Part shown: positions 42,289 through 52,704 of the stretch, piece by piece
Position numbering within the stretch: position 1 is the stretch's first letter
Layout of the letters: every line of letters begins with the position of its first letter
Origin: Denitromonas sp.
Lineage (GTDB): Bacteria; Pseudomonadota; Gammaproteobacteria; Burkholderiales; Rhodocyclaceae
DNA: 64,000 nucleotides
NCBI RefSeq assembly: GCF_034676725.1
Contig: NZ_JAUCBR010000004.1
Location: forward strand, 759,501 to 823,500
Direction: 5' to 3'
Position numbers and translations under genes: made by a program
Notes under the pieces: generated by a model
Database searches by the model: none
What the model was told of the DNA's origin: nothing
What the model saw: the letters and a program-made list of their open reading frames with translations, nothing else

Positions 42289-43032
42289 CTAGAACACGGC
42301 CCTGAACTGCTCGATCGCGGTCGCAATGACACGGTCGAGCATGCGGTTGAGCTCGCTGCCACCGAGCGCACGCACCAGAAGATAGGCCACCGCCAGCGTG
42401 ACCACCACGCCGAACACCCAGCCCAGGCGGCCGGCCACCCAGCGCGCGAACCCGCCGCCCGCAGCGCGCGCCTCGCCGTTGGCAGCCTGCCCGGCCTCGT
42501 GCATGCGCTCGCGCAGCAGCTCGAACAGGTCCTGCGGCCCATGACCACCCTGCGCCTTGAGGTGGCGCGCCAGCTCGGGTGAAACGCGCGCCAACTGCGC
42601 CGCCAGCGCATCCATGTCGGCCGACCAGCGCTGATCCGACACGCTGAAGGCCTGGCGTCCCGCCAACTCCGCCAGGCTGTCGGGCAACTGGTCTGGCCAC
42701 GGCATGACCGCACCGCCGACCAGCACGGGCACCACCGGCACCGCGCGCGCCAGCGCCCGCTCGATCTCCCGCCGCACCCAATCGTCCGGCGAATCGAGTC
42801 GCAGACGGCCCTCGGCATCGCGCTGGTCGAGCCAGCCCCGGCCGATCACCACCAGCACCACCTCCGCCGCATCCAGCCGCGCCTCGAGATGGCGTGCAAA
42901 GTCACTGCCGGCCGGGATCTCGCGATCGCGGAAGACCTGGTCGTCACCAAAGCGCTCCGACAAATCGTCTTCCAGGCGCCCGGCAAACCCCAGGCTGTCG
43001 TCGCGACGGTAGCTGATGAAGATGCTTGCCAT
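42289..43032 (-). CDS. TIR-domain protein with C-terminal membrane helix
   Basis: 247 residues. TIR domain at residues 1-140: ASIFISYRRDDSLGFAGRLEDDLSERFG (box 1 and first helix), VFRDREIPAGSDFARHLEARL, VVLVVIGRGWL, and the putative catalytic Glu in WVRREIERALA. A linker then a single TM segment (WVFGVVVTLAVAYLLVRAL, about 205-225) near the C-terminus. Bacterial TIR domains of this TIR_2 type can degrade NAD+, often in defence systems, but many are uncharacterised. No other defence gene lies nearby. It is convergent with the Tsx-like gene. Confidence 0.8.
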   Translation of the reverse strand: MASIFISYRRDDSLGFAGRLEDDLSERFGDDQVFRDREIPAGSDFARHLEARLDAAEVVLVVIGRGWLDQRDAEGRLRLDSPDDWVRREIERALARAVPVVPVLVGGAVMPWPDQLPDSLAELAGRQAFSVSDQRWSADMDALAAQLARVSPELARHLKAQGGHGPQDLFELLRERMHEAGQAANGEARAAGGGFARWVAGRLGWVFGVVVTLAVAYLLVRALGGSELNRMLDRVIATAIEQFRAVF

Positions 43033-43095
43033 AGCGACAGCATAGCAAGCCCGCGCAGCCTCGCCGGCCCGATACGCGCCCGAACTCGCGCGGCC

Positions 43096-43854
43096 TCAGC
43101 CGTTCTTCAGCACCAGGCGCACGGCGATCGCCAGCGTGGTGAGCACGATCACGGGCTTGACCAGCGCTGCGCCGCGGCGGATCACCAGGTTCGAGCCCAG
43201 GCGCGCACCGGCAAACTGCGCCACGGCCATGCTCAGGGCGAGCGCCCACAGCACATGACCGCCGGCGATGAAGATCACCAGCGAGCTGGCGTTGGCGACC
43301 AGCACCAGCGGCTTGGTCGAGGCGGTGGCCTTGCGCATGTTGAAGCCGCGCAGGCCGGCGAAGGCCGCTGCGGAAAACGAGCCCATCCCCGGCCCGAAGG
43401 CGCCGCCATACAGGCCAAGACCACCACCGACCAGCGGATCGAACACCGATGCGCGCAGCCGCGGCGGCGTATCGACGTCGGCAATGCGCGGCGACACGGC
43501 GAAGTAGCCGGCCAGCACGATCAGCACATAGGGCAGCACCGCCTCGAGGAGCGCGGCGTCGACCCGCTGGACCCACAGCGTGCCGATGACTGCGCCGATC
43601 AGCGCGTAGAGCAAGGCCCAGCGCAAGGGACGCAGCTGCAGATGCCCCTTGCGCAGGAAGTTGAGCGCCGAGGACAGGGTGCCGAACACGCTCTGGCACT
43701 TGTTGGTCGCCAGCGCCTGCACCGGTGGCACGCCGGCCCACAGCAGGCAGGGCAGCACGATCATGCCGCCGGCGCCGGCAATGGAGCTGATGAAACCCGC
43801 GGCAAACGCCGCCGCGGTCAGGCCGACGAGCCAGACCAGGGACAGCTCAGGCAC
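43096..43854 (-). CDS. TSUP family permease (TauE/SafE)
   Basis: 252 residues and seven to eight TM segments. GFISSIAGAGGMIVLPCLLWAGVPPVQALATNKCQSVFGT is the family N-terminal half. The second half has GGGLGLYGGAFGPGMGSFSAAAF. Transports an organosulfur or other small anion across the inner membrane; substrate unknown. Its start overlaps the end of the AhpD-like gene by 8 bp, indicating one transcript. Confidence 0.85.
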   Translation of the reverse strand: MPELSLVWLVGLTAAAFAAGFISSIAGAGGMIVLPCLLWAGVPPVQALATNKCQSVFGTLSSALNFLRKGHLQLRPLRWALLYALIGAVIGTLWVQRVDAALLEAVLPYVLIVLAGYFAVSPRIADVDTPPRLRASVFDPLVGGGLGLYGGAFGPGMGSFSAAAFAGLRGFNMRKATASTKPLVLVANASSLVIFIAGGHVLWALALSMAVAQFAGARLGSNLVIRRGAALVKPVIVLTTLAIAVRLVLKNG

Positions 43855-44260
43855 CCGCGGCTCCGGCGTCGAAGCAGGGGTCGACCGGCACTTGCAGCGC
43901 GGTGGCGAGATGATTGGTCTTGGCCGCCAGCGCGACGATCTTCAGCAACTCGGCGTACTGCCCCTCGCCCATGCCCTTGGCGCGCGCCGCCGCGGTGTGC
44001 GAGTGCACGCAGTAACCGCAGTTGTTGGCGATCGATACCGCGATGTAGAGCATCTCCTTGGTCAGCGGATCGATCTCGGAGGGTGTCGCCATCACGGCCT
44101 TCACCTCGGCCCAGGTCTGCGCCAGCAGCACCGGGTCGAAGGCCAGGTAGCGCCACATGTTGTTGATGAAGTCGGTCTGGCGGGTGGCGCGGATATCGTC
44201 GAACGCGGCTTTGACGCGCGGATCGGCCTCGAGATCGGGGGCTGGGGCGAGAGTCGACAT
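43847..44260 (-). CDS. Carboxymuconolactone decarboxylase / AhpD-like protein
   Basis: 137 residues. CMD-fold helices with the CxxC-like catalytic segment ANNCGYCVHSHTAAARAKGM, as in AhpD-type alkylhydroperoxidases. Start ATG 44260 (MSTLAPAPDLEADP) chosen over an upstream Met 42 codons away. It is followed by the TSUP permease with an 8-bp overlap. A peroxide-linked role is inferred from the fold only. Confidence 0.85.
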   Translation of the reverse strand: MSTLAPAPDLEADPRVKAAFDDIRATRQTDFINNMWRYLAFDPVLLAQTWAEVKAVMATPSEIDPLTKEMLYIAVSIANNCGYCVHSHTAAARAKGMGEGQYAELLKIVALAAKTNHLATALQVPVDPCFDAGAAGA

Positions 44261-44384
44261 GCTGGCATCCGGAATGAGGAAAACGCCGAAGCGTAAACGA
44301 TCGCAACACCGTTGGCATCCCTGCCGACAGGCCGGCCGCAGCCTGCTAGACTCGGGCCACCCGAACCGAACGAGCCTGCACGCC

Positions 44385-45218
44385 ATGTTTCAGCGCGCCC
44401 TGCCCCTCGCGTTGCCCGCCCTTGCCACCGTCTTGCTGATCGGCTGCGCCACGCCGCGTGTCGACACGCGTCCATCTCCGCCGCTCCCGCCGGCTGCCAG
44501 TCCGGCGCCCGAGCCGGCGGCCAGCCCGACGACGATCACGCCCGCGCCGGCACCGGCGGTCTCGGCCCCGGCCGCCACGCCGCCGGCCACCGACGCCGAG
44601 CTTGACCTCGATGGCACCATCCCCGAGCTCATCGCCTTTCTGGAACAACAACCGCAGGGCGCCGAAGCCACGCTGGCGCAAAACCGCCTGCGCGAGCGCA
44701 TCGCCGCCCGGCTGATCCGCCAGGCGGGCGGTCGCGGCAACATCCAGCCGGGCGAGGACTTTCCACTCGACGCCTTCGACACCGACGACCTGGTCGCCGG
44801 CTTTGCCGACCTCGGCGTCGGCTTCCGCATCGTCGGCAACACCCGCGGCCAGCGCTCGGGCAAGTCCGGCTACACCTATGTCGACAGCCCGGCCGCCTGG
44901 CAGCGCCTGCACGCCGGCCATGTGGTCAGCCAGGCCAGCACTTCCAGCGCCCGCCTGATCTACGACATCCGCATGCTGCGCATCCGGCGCGAGGTGCATA
45001 GCAGCCGCGAGGCCGGCACCTCCGCCGTCTTCTACCGCGACCCGGCCTACACCACGCAGACCGTGCTGCGCCTGGGGCTGACCCGCTACTACAAGAACGG
45101 CAAACCCAACGGCGAGCGCCGCCGGCTGGGCGGACTGGGCGCGGTGGCGCTGACCCGCCACGGACGCACCACGGTGTATGCGCTCGACCTCGGCGAGCAG
45201 TCGCTGATCCCGCGCTGA
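44385..45218 (+). CDS. Lipoprotein of unknown function
   Basis: 277 residues. Lipobox VLLIGCAT (Cys near residue 21) after a signal peptide, then a long Pro/Ala/Ser/Thr linker (RPSPPLPPAASPAPEPAASPTTITPAPAPA...). A folded C-terminal domain follows from about residue 85 (TIPELIAFLEQQPQGAEATLAQNRLRERIAARL ... GVGFRIVGNTRGQRSGKSGYTYVDSP). No family is recognised. Probably outer-membrane anchored. A TAGACT-type -10 lies about 35 bp upstream. Confidence 0.75.
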   Translation: MFQRALPLALPALATVLLIGCATPRVDTRPSPPLPPAASPAPEPAASPTTITPAPAPAVSAPAATPPATDAELDLDGTIPELIAFLEQQPQGAEATLAQNRLRERIAARLIRQAGGRGNIQPGEDFPLDAFDTDDLVAGFADLGVGFRIVGNTRGQRSGKSGYTYVDSPAAWQRLHAGHVVSQASTSSARLIYDIRMLRIRREVHSSREAGTSAVFYRDPAYTTQTVLRLGLTRYYKNGKPNGERRRLGGLGAVALTRHGRTTVYALDLGEQSLIPR

Positions 45219-45290
45219 GGCGGCGGCCAAGGCCCGATTCCGGTCGGACTGCTACACTCCCTGAGGACATCTCAACGCACGGGGAGCAGC

Positions 45291-46646
45291 ATGTCGGACT
45301 ACGATTTTGACCTCATCACCATCGGCGCCGGCTCCGGTGGCGTCGCCGCCAGCCGGCGCGCCGCGGTCCATGGCGCGCGGGTCGCCATCTGCGAGGGCGA
45401 TCGCGTGGGCGGCACCTGCGTGATCCGCGGCTGCGTACCGAAGAAGCTGCTGATGTACGCCTCACAGTTTGCCGACGCCTTTGCCGACGCCCCCGGCTAT
45501 GGCTGGGAAGTGGTGCCGCCGAGCTTCGACCTCGGCGCGCTGACCGCCGCCAAGAACCGTGAAACCGCAAGGCTCGAAACCATCTACCGCAAGATGCTCG
45601 CCGACGCCAAGGTGACCCTGCTCGAAGGGCAGGCGCGGCTTGTCGATGCTCACACGGTCGAGGTCGGTGGCCGCCGCGTCAGCGCCGGGCATATCCTCAT
45701 CGCCACCGGCGGCACGCCCAGCCATCCGCCCATCGACGGCCTGGACCTGGCCATCAGCTCCAACGAGCTGCTCGACCTCACCACCTTGCCGCGCCGCCTG
45801 CTGGTGCTCGGTGCCGGCTATATCGCGGTCGAGTTCGCGGGCATCTTTGCCGGCTTCGGCAGCGACACCACGCTCGCCTACCGGGCCGACCTGCCGCTGC
45901 GCGGCTTTGACGACGACATCCGCCGCCGGCTCGCCACGGCCATGGCCGAGCGCGGCGTCGCGCTGCGCCCGGGCTTTGAACCGGTCAAGCTCGAACGCAG
46001 CGCCAACGGCATCCGCTGCACCGGCAAGGACGGGCAGGTGATCGAGGCCGACGTGGTGCTCTCCGCCCTCGGCCGCCGCCCCAACACCGACGGCCTTGGC
46101 CTGGCCGAGGCCGGCGTCGAGGTCGATGCGCGCAGCGGCGCGATCCGCGTCAGCGCCGATTCATGCACCTCGATCGGTTCAATCTACGCCGTGGGTGATG
46201 TGACCGACCGCGCCGCGCTCACCCCGGTAGCCATCGCCGAGGGGCGCGCCTTTGCCGACACCGTTTTCGGCGGCACGCCGCGCGTGGTCGACCACCGCCT
46301 GATCGCCACCGCGGTGTTCAGCCAGCCGTCAATCGGCACCATCGGCCTGTCCGAAGCCGACGCTATCAACGCCGGCCATACAGTCACGGTGTACGAGGCC
46401 GACTTCCGCCCCATGAAACACACCCTGGCCGGCCGCAACGAGCGCGCCTACATGAAGGTGATCGTCGACACCCCCACCGACAAGGTGCTCGGCGCCCACC
46501 TGATCGGCGCCGACTCGGGCGAGATCATCCAGGCGCTGGCCGTGGCCATCACCATGGGCGCCACCAAGGCCGACCTCGACCGCACCATCGCGGTCCATCC
46601 GACCAGCGCCGAGGAGCTGGTGCTGCTGCGCACCGCGCGCAGCTAG
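45291..46646 (+). CDS. gor: Glutathione reductase
   Basis: 451 residues. FAD motif ITIGAGSGGVAASRRAA and redox-active disulfide GGTCVIRGCVPKK (C-x4-C). NADPH domain VLGAGYIAVEFAGIFAGFG with Arg-containing AYRADLPLRGFDDDIRR favouring NADPH. Dimerisation interface HPTSAEE with the active-site His-Glu. Reduces GSSG with NADPH in the cytoplasm. Monocistronic, with a TACACT-like -10 at about 45252. Confidence 0.92.
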   Translation: MSDYDFDLITIGAGSGGVAASRRAAVHGARVAICEGDRVGGTCVIRGCVPKKLLMYASQFADAFADAPGYGWEVVPPSFDLGALTAAKNRETARLETIYRKMLADAKVTLLEGQARLVDAHTVEVGGRRVSAGHILIATGGTPSHPPIDGLDLAISSNELLDLTTLPRRLLVLGAGYIAVEFAGIFAGFGSDTTLAYRADLPLRGFDDDIRRRLATAMAERGVALRPGFEPVKLERSANGIRCTGKDGQVIEADVVLSALGRRPNTDGLGLAEAGVEVDARSGAIRVSADSCTSIGSIYAVGDVTDRAALTPVAIAEGRAFADTVFGGTPRVVDHRLIATAVFSQPSIGTIGLSEADAINAGHTVTVYEADFRPMKHTLAGRNERAYMKVIVDTPTDKVLGAHLIGADSGEIIQALAVAITMGATKADLDRTIAVHPTSAEELVLLRTARS

Positions 46647-46653
46647 CGCAGTT

Positions 46654-47364
46654 TCAGGCGTCCGCGAAGGCGATCGTCACACGTTTGTTGCGCTTGCCTT
46701 CGCTGCGGATGCGCGCCACCACCATGGCGCCGATCTCGCCGGTGCGGCGCACATGCGTGCCGCCACAGGGCTGCAGGTCCACGCCCGGAATCTCGATGGT
46801 GCGCACACTGCCCTGGCCGCGCGGCGGCTGCACCGACATGGTCTTGACCAGCCCCGGATTGGCGTCGAGCTCGGCATCGGTGATCGCGCCACAGTGCACG
46901 GCGGTATCGGCCGCAATCAGCGCATTGAGCTGCGCCTCGATCGCCTCCGCGACCAGCTGGTCCATCTCGATGTCGAAGTCCAGGTGCGCCTTGTCCTCGC
47001 TCATCTTGCCACCGGTCACCGGCGCGGCGACCACCGCGCACAGCAAGTGCAAGGCGGTGTGGAAGCGCATCAGCCGATAGCGCCGATCCCAGTCGATGCG
47101 GGCCGTGACATGCGTTCCCACCGCCGGCAGTGCGGCCGCCTCATCAACCAGGTGGACAATCGTCTCGCCCTCGCCCTTGACCGTGCCCAGCACGGCAATC
47201 TGCGTGCCGCCGGCCTGCAGCAGGCTGCCGGTGTCACCCGGCTGGCCACCGCCGGTGGGGTAGAACACGCTGCGGTCGAGCACGATGCGGCCCGGCGCGG
47301 CGGCAACCACCACCGCCTCGCACGCCTTGGCGTACGCGTCATCACGAAAAACCAGTTCGGTCAT
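46654..47364 (-). CDS. Alanyl-tRNA editing protein (AlaX-like)
   Basis: 236 residues. Trans-editing of mischarged Ser/Gly-tRNA(Ala). AlaRS editing-domain motifs: FYPTGGGQPGDTGSL, the zinc-binding RFHTALHLL and PCGGTHVRRTGEIG. The start at 47364 (MTELVFRDDAYAK) is the homology start; an ATG 15 nt upstream is possible. Convergent with gor (7 bp between stops) and 18 bp downstream of the AEC carrier gene. Confidence 0.88.
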   Translation of the reverse strand: MTELVFRDDAYAKACEAVVVAAAPGRIVLDRSVFYPTGGGQPGDTGSLLQAGGTQIAVLGTVKGEGETIVHLVDEAAALPAVGTHVTARIDWDRRYRLMRFHTALHLLCAVVAAPVTGGKMSEDKAHLDFDIEMDQLVAEAIEAQLNALIAADTAVHCGAITDAELDANPGLVKTMSVQPPRGQGSVRTIEIPGVDLQPCGGTHVRRTGEIGAMVVARIRSEGKRNKRVTIAFADA

Positions 47365-47382
47365 GTGTAGCTGCTCCATGGT

Positions 47383-48258
47383 TCAGGGGAGGACAAAGGC
47401 CAGGGCGATCGGCAGAAACACCACCGCGGCGAGATTGCCGATGAGCACCATCGAGGCCACCTTATCGGGCTCCTGATGGTAGCGCTCGGCAAAAATGTAG
47501 TTCAGCACCGCCGGCGGCAGTGCACCGAAAGTCAGCACCAGGGCCTGCTGTTGCGGCGGGAAGTCCATCACCACCAGCAAGGCTGCGGCAATCGCCATGC
47601 CGATCACGGGTCGCGCGACCGCGCCCAGCACGCCGAGGCCGATCGCGGTGATGCGCGAGTCGCTCAGGCGCACGCCGAGCGCGAACAGCATCAACGGAAT
47701 CGAGATCTCGCCAAGCATGCGAATCGCCGTCAGCAGCGGCGCCCACAGCGCCAGCCCGCTCATCCCCACGGCCAGTCCGGCAAAAGTCGCCAGCACCGAC
47801 GGCACTTTCCAGAGCGTCACCAGCCGCACGTTGTGATCAAGCAGCCAGGCGCCGAACGAAAAATGCATCAGGTTCGACACCATGAACATCACCACCGCCG
47901 GCGCCAACGCCTGCTCGCCAAAGGCCAGCACCGCCAGCGGCAAGCCGAGATTGCCGCAGTTGTTGAACATCACTGGCGGCACCAGCGTCTTCGGCGCAAT
48001 CCCCAGCGCCCGCGCCAACGCCCAGCCCGCCAGCCCCGAGCCCACCACCAGCACCAGCGTCGCCAGCAACAGCGGAATGTCGTTGTCCGGCCGGAAAGGC
48101 TTGCTGGCCAGCGCCGCAAACACCAGCGCCGGCACGAACACATCCATGTTCAGCTTGTTGGCATGCGACAGATCCGGCCGCATACGGCGCCCGACGACGA
48201 AGCCGACGGCGACGATGGCAAACAGGGGGAACAGGATGGCGATGATCCGTGGGAGCAT
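47383..48258 (-). CDS. Auxin efflux carrier (AEC) family transporter
   Basis: 291 residues and about ten TM helices. Begins MLPRIIAILFPLFAIVAVGFVVGRRMRPDLSHANKLNMDVFVPALVFAAL, the AEC signature. A VMFNNCGNLGLPLAVLAFG motif is conserved. Exports or imports small organic anions such as malonate or malate. Start ATG 48258 fits the family; an upstream in-frame ATG at 48309 does not. Confidence 0.85.
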   Translation of the reverse strand: MLPRIIAILFPLFAIVAVGFVVGRRMRPDLSHANKLNMDVFVPALVFAALASKPFRPDNDIPLLLATLVLVVGSGLAGWALARALGIAPKTLVPPVMFNNCGNLGLPLAVLAFGEQALAPAVVMFMVSNLMHFSFGAWLLDHNVRLVTLWKVPSVLATFAGLAVGMSGLALWAPLLTAIRMLGEISIPLMLFALGVRLSDSRITAIGLGVLGAVARPVIGMAIAAALLVVMDFPPQQQALVLTFGALPPAVLNYIFAERYHQEPDKVASMVLIGNLAAVVFLPIALAFVLP

Positions 48259-48451
48259 GAAATCGGCGGGGAATGGCGAAGCGCAAATTCTAACCGTCAG
48301 CGCGTCCAAGCGCCGGGATACGCCCTCGACTGACTACCACGCACTGCCAGACCGAGCGACAAAACACAGCTTACCGAGAAATATCCCATGTTTCATACCC
48401 GAATCTCATGGCATCATCACGTTCGAAATTTTTCAACCTCAGGATTTCGAC

Positions 48452-49261
48452 ATGCTCTCGATGTGCTCACTGACACGTCCTTTGCTGGCTGCCGCGCTGC
48501 TCACCGGCATCAGCACCTCGGCGCTGGCCATCACGCCTGCCTTCCAGTTCACGATCGACCGCCTGGATAACTACAGCAGCAACACGCTCGGCTTCGGCGA
48601 CGGCATCGTCCACTACATCGGCGCGGGCGTCTCACCCAACAGCGGCTTTGGTACAACCGTAAGCATCGAGCAAAACGGTGTCACCCTGCCGATGACTTGG
48701 TGGAGCTCTCATGTGTCGCCGAACGAGTACTACGCTCGTGTCCCGACCAACATCGGCAACACTGCCCCATGGACCATCACGGCAGAACACGACGGCGACA
48801 TCAGCATGGCCTTGACGCGGGGCAGCGCCGGCGCGCAGGTGCTGGATTTCGCCCAGAACGTCCAGTTCGACGCGACCAATAGCATGCTCACCTGGGAGTT
48901 GCCGACGACGGGACCGTCCATCGAAGGTGTGCGTGTCTATGTGTGGGATCGGACCCTCGGTCTGCTGAACGATCCGACCCAGCCCGATATCGCGGGGATC
49001 AGTCCCTACCTGCCACCAGTATCCAGCTATCAGCTGTCCGCTTCCTTGTTTGGCAATGGCAAGAGTGCGGCGGACTACACCATCGAAGTCCGCTTGATGA
49101 ATTTCCGGGATCCCGAGTCCGGCATGACCGGGGGCAACACGCTCAGCACCTCGCGCTATTTCTACGACCTCGCAGCCCCGGTCCCCGAACCCGAAACCTG
49201 GGCGATGATGCTCGCCGGCCTCGGGTTGATGGCGCAGGTGGCGCGACGCAAGTCTCGCTAA
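48452..49261 (+). CDS. PEP-CTERM (exosortase-dependent) surface protein
   Basis: 269 residues. Signal peptide (LLAAALLTGISTSALA), a beta-rich, cysteine-poor mature domain (TPAFQFTIDRLDNYSSNTLGFGDG...), and a C-terminal sorting signal VPEPETWAMMLAGLGLMAQVA followed by RRKSR. The FxxPEPxTW type of PEP motif differs from the first PEP-CTERM protein. No perfect sigma-54 promoter was found upstream. ATG 48452; a second in-frame ATG is 9 nt later. Confidence 0.85.
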   Translation: MLSMCSLTRPLLAAALLTGISTSALAITPAFQFTIDRLDNYSSNTLGFGDGIVHYIGAGVSPNSGFGTTVSIEQNGVTLPMTWWSSHVSPNEYYARVPTNIGNTAPWTITAEHDGDISMALTRGSAGAQVLDFAQNVQFDATNSMLTWELPTTGPSIEGVRVYVWDRTLGLLNDPTQPDIAGISPYLPPVSSYQLSASLFGNGKSAADYTIEVRLMNFRDPESGMTGGNTLSTSRYFYDLAAPVPEPETWAMMLAGLGLMAQVARRKSR

Positions 49262-49283
49262 ACCTCGTCCGCCATCACCAAGA

Positions 49284-49312
49284 AAAAGGCCTCGCGTTTG
49301 GCGAGGCCTTTT
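49284..49312. terminator. Strong bidirectional terminator
   Basis: AAAAGGCCTCGC (49284-49295) / GCGAGGCCTTTT (49301-49312), perfect 12-bp stem, 5-nt loop, with A's and T's flanking both sides. Serves the plus-strand PEP-CTERM gene and the minus-strand hslVU pair. Confidence 0.9.
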
Positions 49313-49334
49313 GTCGTTCTGGCAAGCACGGCGA

Positions 49335-50669
<1,335 letters not shown>

Positions 50670-50694
50670 GATCTGCTTGCCTCAGGTGCCGGGC

Positions 50695-51231
50695 TCAGCC
50701 CAGCACCTCGATGGTGTGGTGTTGGTTGGTGTAGATGCACAGGTCGCCGGCGATGGCCAGCGACTTGCTGACGATCTCTTCGGGCGCCAGCTCGGTGTTC
50801 TCCAGCAGCGCCCGCGCGGCCGACTGCGCATAGGCGCCTCCGCTGCCGATGGCGACGATGCCCTGCTCGGGCTCGAGCACATCGCCGTTGCCGGTAATCA
50901 CCAGGGAGTTTTCTTCGTCCGCCACGGCCAGCATGGCTTCGAGCCGCCGCAGCATGCGGTCGGTGCGCCAGTCCTTGGCCAGTTCGACGGCACTGCGCAG
51001 CAGGTTGCCCTGGTGCTTTTCCAGCTTGGCCTCGAAGCGCTCGAAGAGCGTGAAGGCGTCGGCCGTGCCGCCGGCAAAACCGGCGAGGATGCGGTCGTGG
51101 TGGATGCGGCGCACCTTGCGTGCGCTGCCCTTGATGACGATGTTGCCCAGCGTGACCTGCCCGTCGCCGCCGAGCGCGACACGCCTGCCGCGCCGCACCG
51201 AGAGGATGGTGGTGCCGTGATACTGTTCCAT
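50695..51231 (-). CDS. hslV: ATP-dependent protease peptidase subunit HslV
   Basis: 178 residues. Proteasome-beta-like threonine protease. A short propeptide MEQYHG precedes the catalytic TTILSVRRGRRVALGGDGQVTLG. Further conserved RRIHHDRILAGFAGGTADAFTLFERFE. Forms the HslV12 core capped by HslU. Confidence 0.95.
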   Translation of the reverse strand: MEQYHGTTILSVRRGRRVALGGDGQVTLGNIVIKGSARKVRRIHHDRILAGFAGGTADAFTLFERFEAKLEKHQGNLLRSAVELAKDWRTDRMLRRLEAMLAVADEENSLVITGNGDVLEPEQGIVAIGSGGAYAQSAARALLENTELAPEEIVSKSLAIAGDLCIYTNQHHTIEVLG

Positions 51232-51321
51232 GCCTGATCCGATTCGCCCGCCCCGGGGCGTGTTGAGAGCGCCACCGGCGCGCGAACCCGCCGCACGCCG
51301 ACCATCCTGTCTAGCTGGGGG

Positions 51322-52449
51322 CTAAGTGCGCAATTGCAAGCGGGCGACCTGATCGACCCCCATCACCCGCAACAGTGCGGCCACCATGGCATTGACGTCC
51401 TTGAGGACGATCAGCTTGCCCTGGCCCTGCAACTGGGCCAGTACGTTGAACAGCGAGCCGGCACAGACGAAGTCGATCCGGCGCAGTCGGGCGCAGTCGA
51501 CATCGACCCGCGAGCGCTCCGCAGCAAACGCGGCCAGCTTGCGCACCGGCTCGGCATTGGCGCCGAGGATCTCGCCCTCGAGCGCAAATCCATCATCCAT
51601 CTGCACTGCGCTGACCAGTTCGGCCGTGGTCGAGGCCAGTTCGGCCACCGCCGCGGGCTCCCAGGACGGCGGCGACTCTTCGAAGGTGATCGCGTAGTCG
51701 AGCGCCACTTCCTCGAAGCGCTCGATGTCGTCGGTCTGCTGCAGCATGTCGAGCAGCAACAACCACATCTGCTGGTTTTCGCGCCGGCCGGCCAGGACCT
51801 GGCCGCGCAGCATGTTGGCCACCGTGCCGGCGCCGGCGAGCCGGATATTGACCGAGGCCGCCTTCAAGTCCGCGATGAGGGTGCGCAGCAAGGCACAGCC
51901 GGCCTCATCCGCCGAGCGCAGGCGCGACAGGTCGATACGCACGGCACCGCTCTTGCGGGCCGCTTCACGCACCCGCTCGAACTGCTTGGCCACCTGCTCG
52001 GTCAGCGCCGTGCCCAGCGCCACGGCCGGCGCTGCCGGCGCCGCGCCGGCAGCGGGCTTGTCGATCACATCCCATGGCGGCGGCGACTTTTCAAAACTGC
52101 GGGCATAGGCAATCACCCGCTCGTCGAACTCGGCACGCTTGCCGGTGAGCTTGTACAGATCGATCAGCATCAGCCACAGCGGCTCGCCCTGCCCCGGGGT
52201 GAGCCCGTCGACAAACTCGGCGAGCACCTGCGCCGCCAGGTCGTTCTGACCATTGGCATAGAGCACCGCGGCGTCTTCCGCCACGCCGGCGAAGGCGTCG
52301 CCGCCTTCTTGCACCTCGATCTTGTCGGCGCATTCGGCCAGCGCCCGCACCACGTCACCGCCGGCTGCACCGAAGTCCAGCGTCGACAATTCCGAGCGCG
52401 GCCCCTTGCCGGTGCCGGCAGCCTTGTTCTTGTGTGATGACCCAACCAA
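51322..52449 (-). CDS. Tandem STAS-domain protein
   Basis: About 375 residues from a TTG at 52449 with GGAGG 8 nt upstream; an ATG at 52569 gives 415 residues but adds 40 that look non-native. Two STAS-like anti-sigma-antagonist regions are seen: VRIDLSRLRSADEAGCALLRTLIADLKAASVNIRLAG and VDVDCARLRRIDFVCAGSLFNVLAQLQGQGKLIVLKDVNAMVAALLRVMGV. Helical repeats lie between and before (AARRENQQMWLLLLDMLQQTDDIERFEEVALDYAITFEESPPSWEP and a related upstream copy). The duplicated layout suggests a scaffold; function unknown. It precedes hslV on the same strand with a 90-bp gap. Confidence 0.7.
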   Translation of the reverse strand: MVGSSHKNKAAGTGKGPRSELSTLDFGAAGGDVVRALAECADKIEVQEGGDAFAGVAEDAAVLYANGQNDLAAQVLAEFVDGLTPGQGEPLWLMLIDLYKLTGKRAEFDERVIAYARSFEKSPPPWDVIDKPAAGAAPAAPAVALGTALTEQVAKQFERVREAARKSGAVRIDLSRLRSADEAGCALLRTLIADLKAASVNIRLAGAGTVANMLRGQVLAGRRENQQMWLLLLDMLQQTDDIERFEEVALDYAITFEESPPSWEPAAVAELASTTAELVSAVQMDDGFALEGEILGANAEPVRKLAAFAAERSRVDVDCARLRRIDFVCAGSLFNVLAQLQGQGKLIVLKDVNAMVAALLRVMGVDQVARLQLRT

Positions 52450-52661
52450 GATCCCGTCCTCCGTCTCGGCGAAACACCATCCCGACTGTTCACCTCGCCA
52501 TCGGACGCCTCTGCGGACGTCGGCCCGGCCTCCGGGAGGTTTCGCCCCGGCGCTTCTCACACCGGGCATTCAGAATAGCATTGCAGCATGCGCATGGCAG
52601 CACTGCACTGTGAGGTATTGTGCGCCCGGCACACGAAAAGTTTTGTAAAGGATTGCAGCAA

Positions 52662-52698
52662 GTTGCGTCGCAACAAGCGCCCCGCTCTCAGCTAAAAT
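52662..52698 (+). promoter_or_regulatory. Promoter region of ybgC-tol with palindrome
   Basis: GTTGCG-T-CGCAAC palindrome (52662-52674) lies above a TAAAAT -10 (52693-52698). The ATG of ybgC is at 52705, so the transcript would start almost at the start codon, implying a leaderless or near-leaderless mRNA. The 255-bp gap from the STAS gene has no other feature. Confidence 0.45.
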
Positions 52699-52704
52699 GG
52701 CGCG

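Noticed and set aside
42289..43854. A defence island built on the TIR protein
   Set aside because: Neighbours are a permease, an AhpD-like protein and a porin-like gene; no nuclease, SMODS, Argonaute or restriction genes are adjacent.
47873..47879. GTTCGAC in the AEC carrier gene as another frameshift
   Set aside because: On the coding strand it reads ATG-GTG-TCG-AAC-CTG (MVSNL), in frame and consistent with the family.
48380..48451. Possible sigma-54 promoter (TGGCATCATCACG) before the second PEP-CTERM gene
   Set aside because: The GC element at -12 is missing at the correct spacing.
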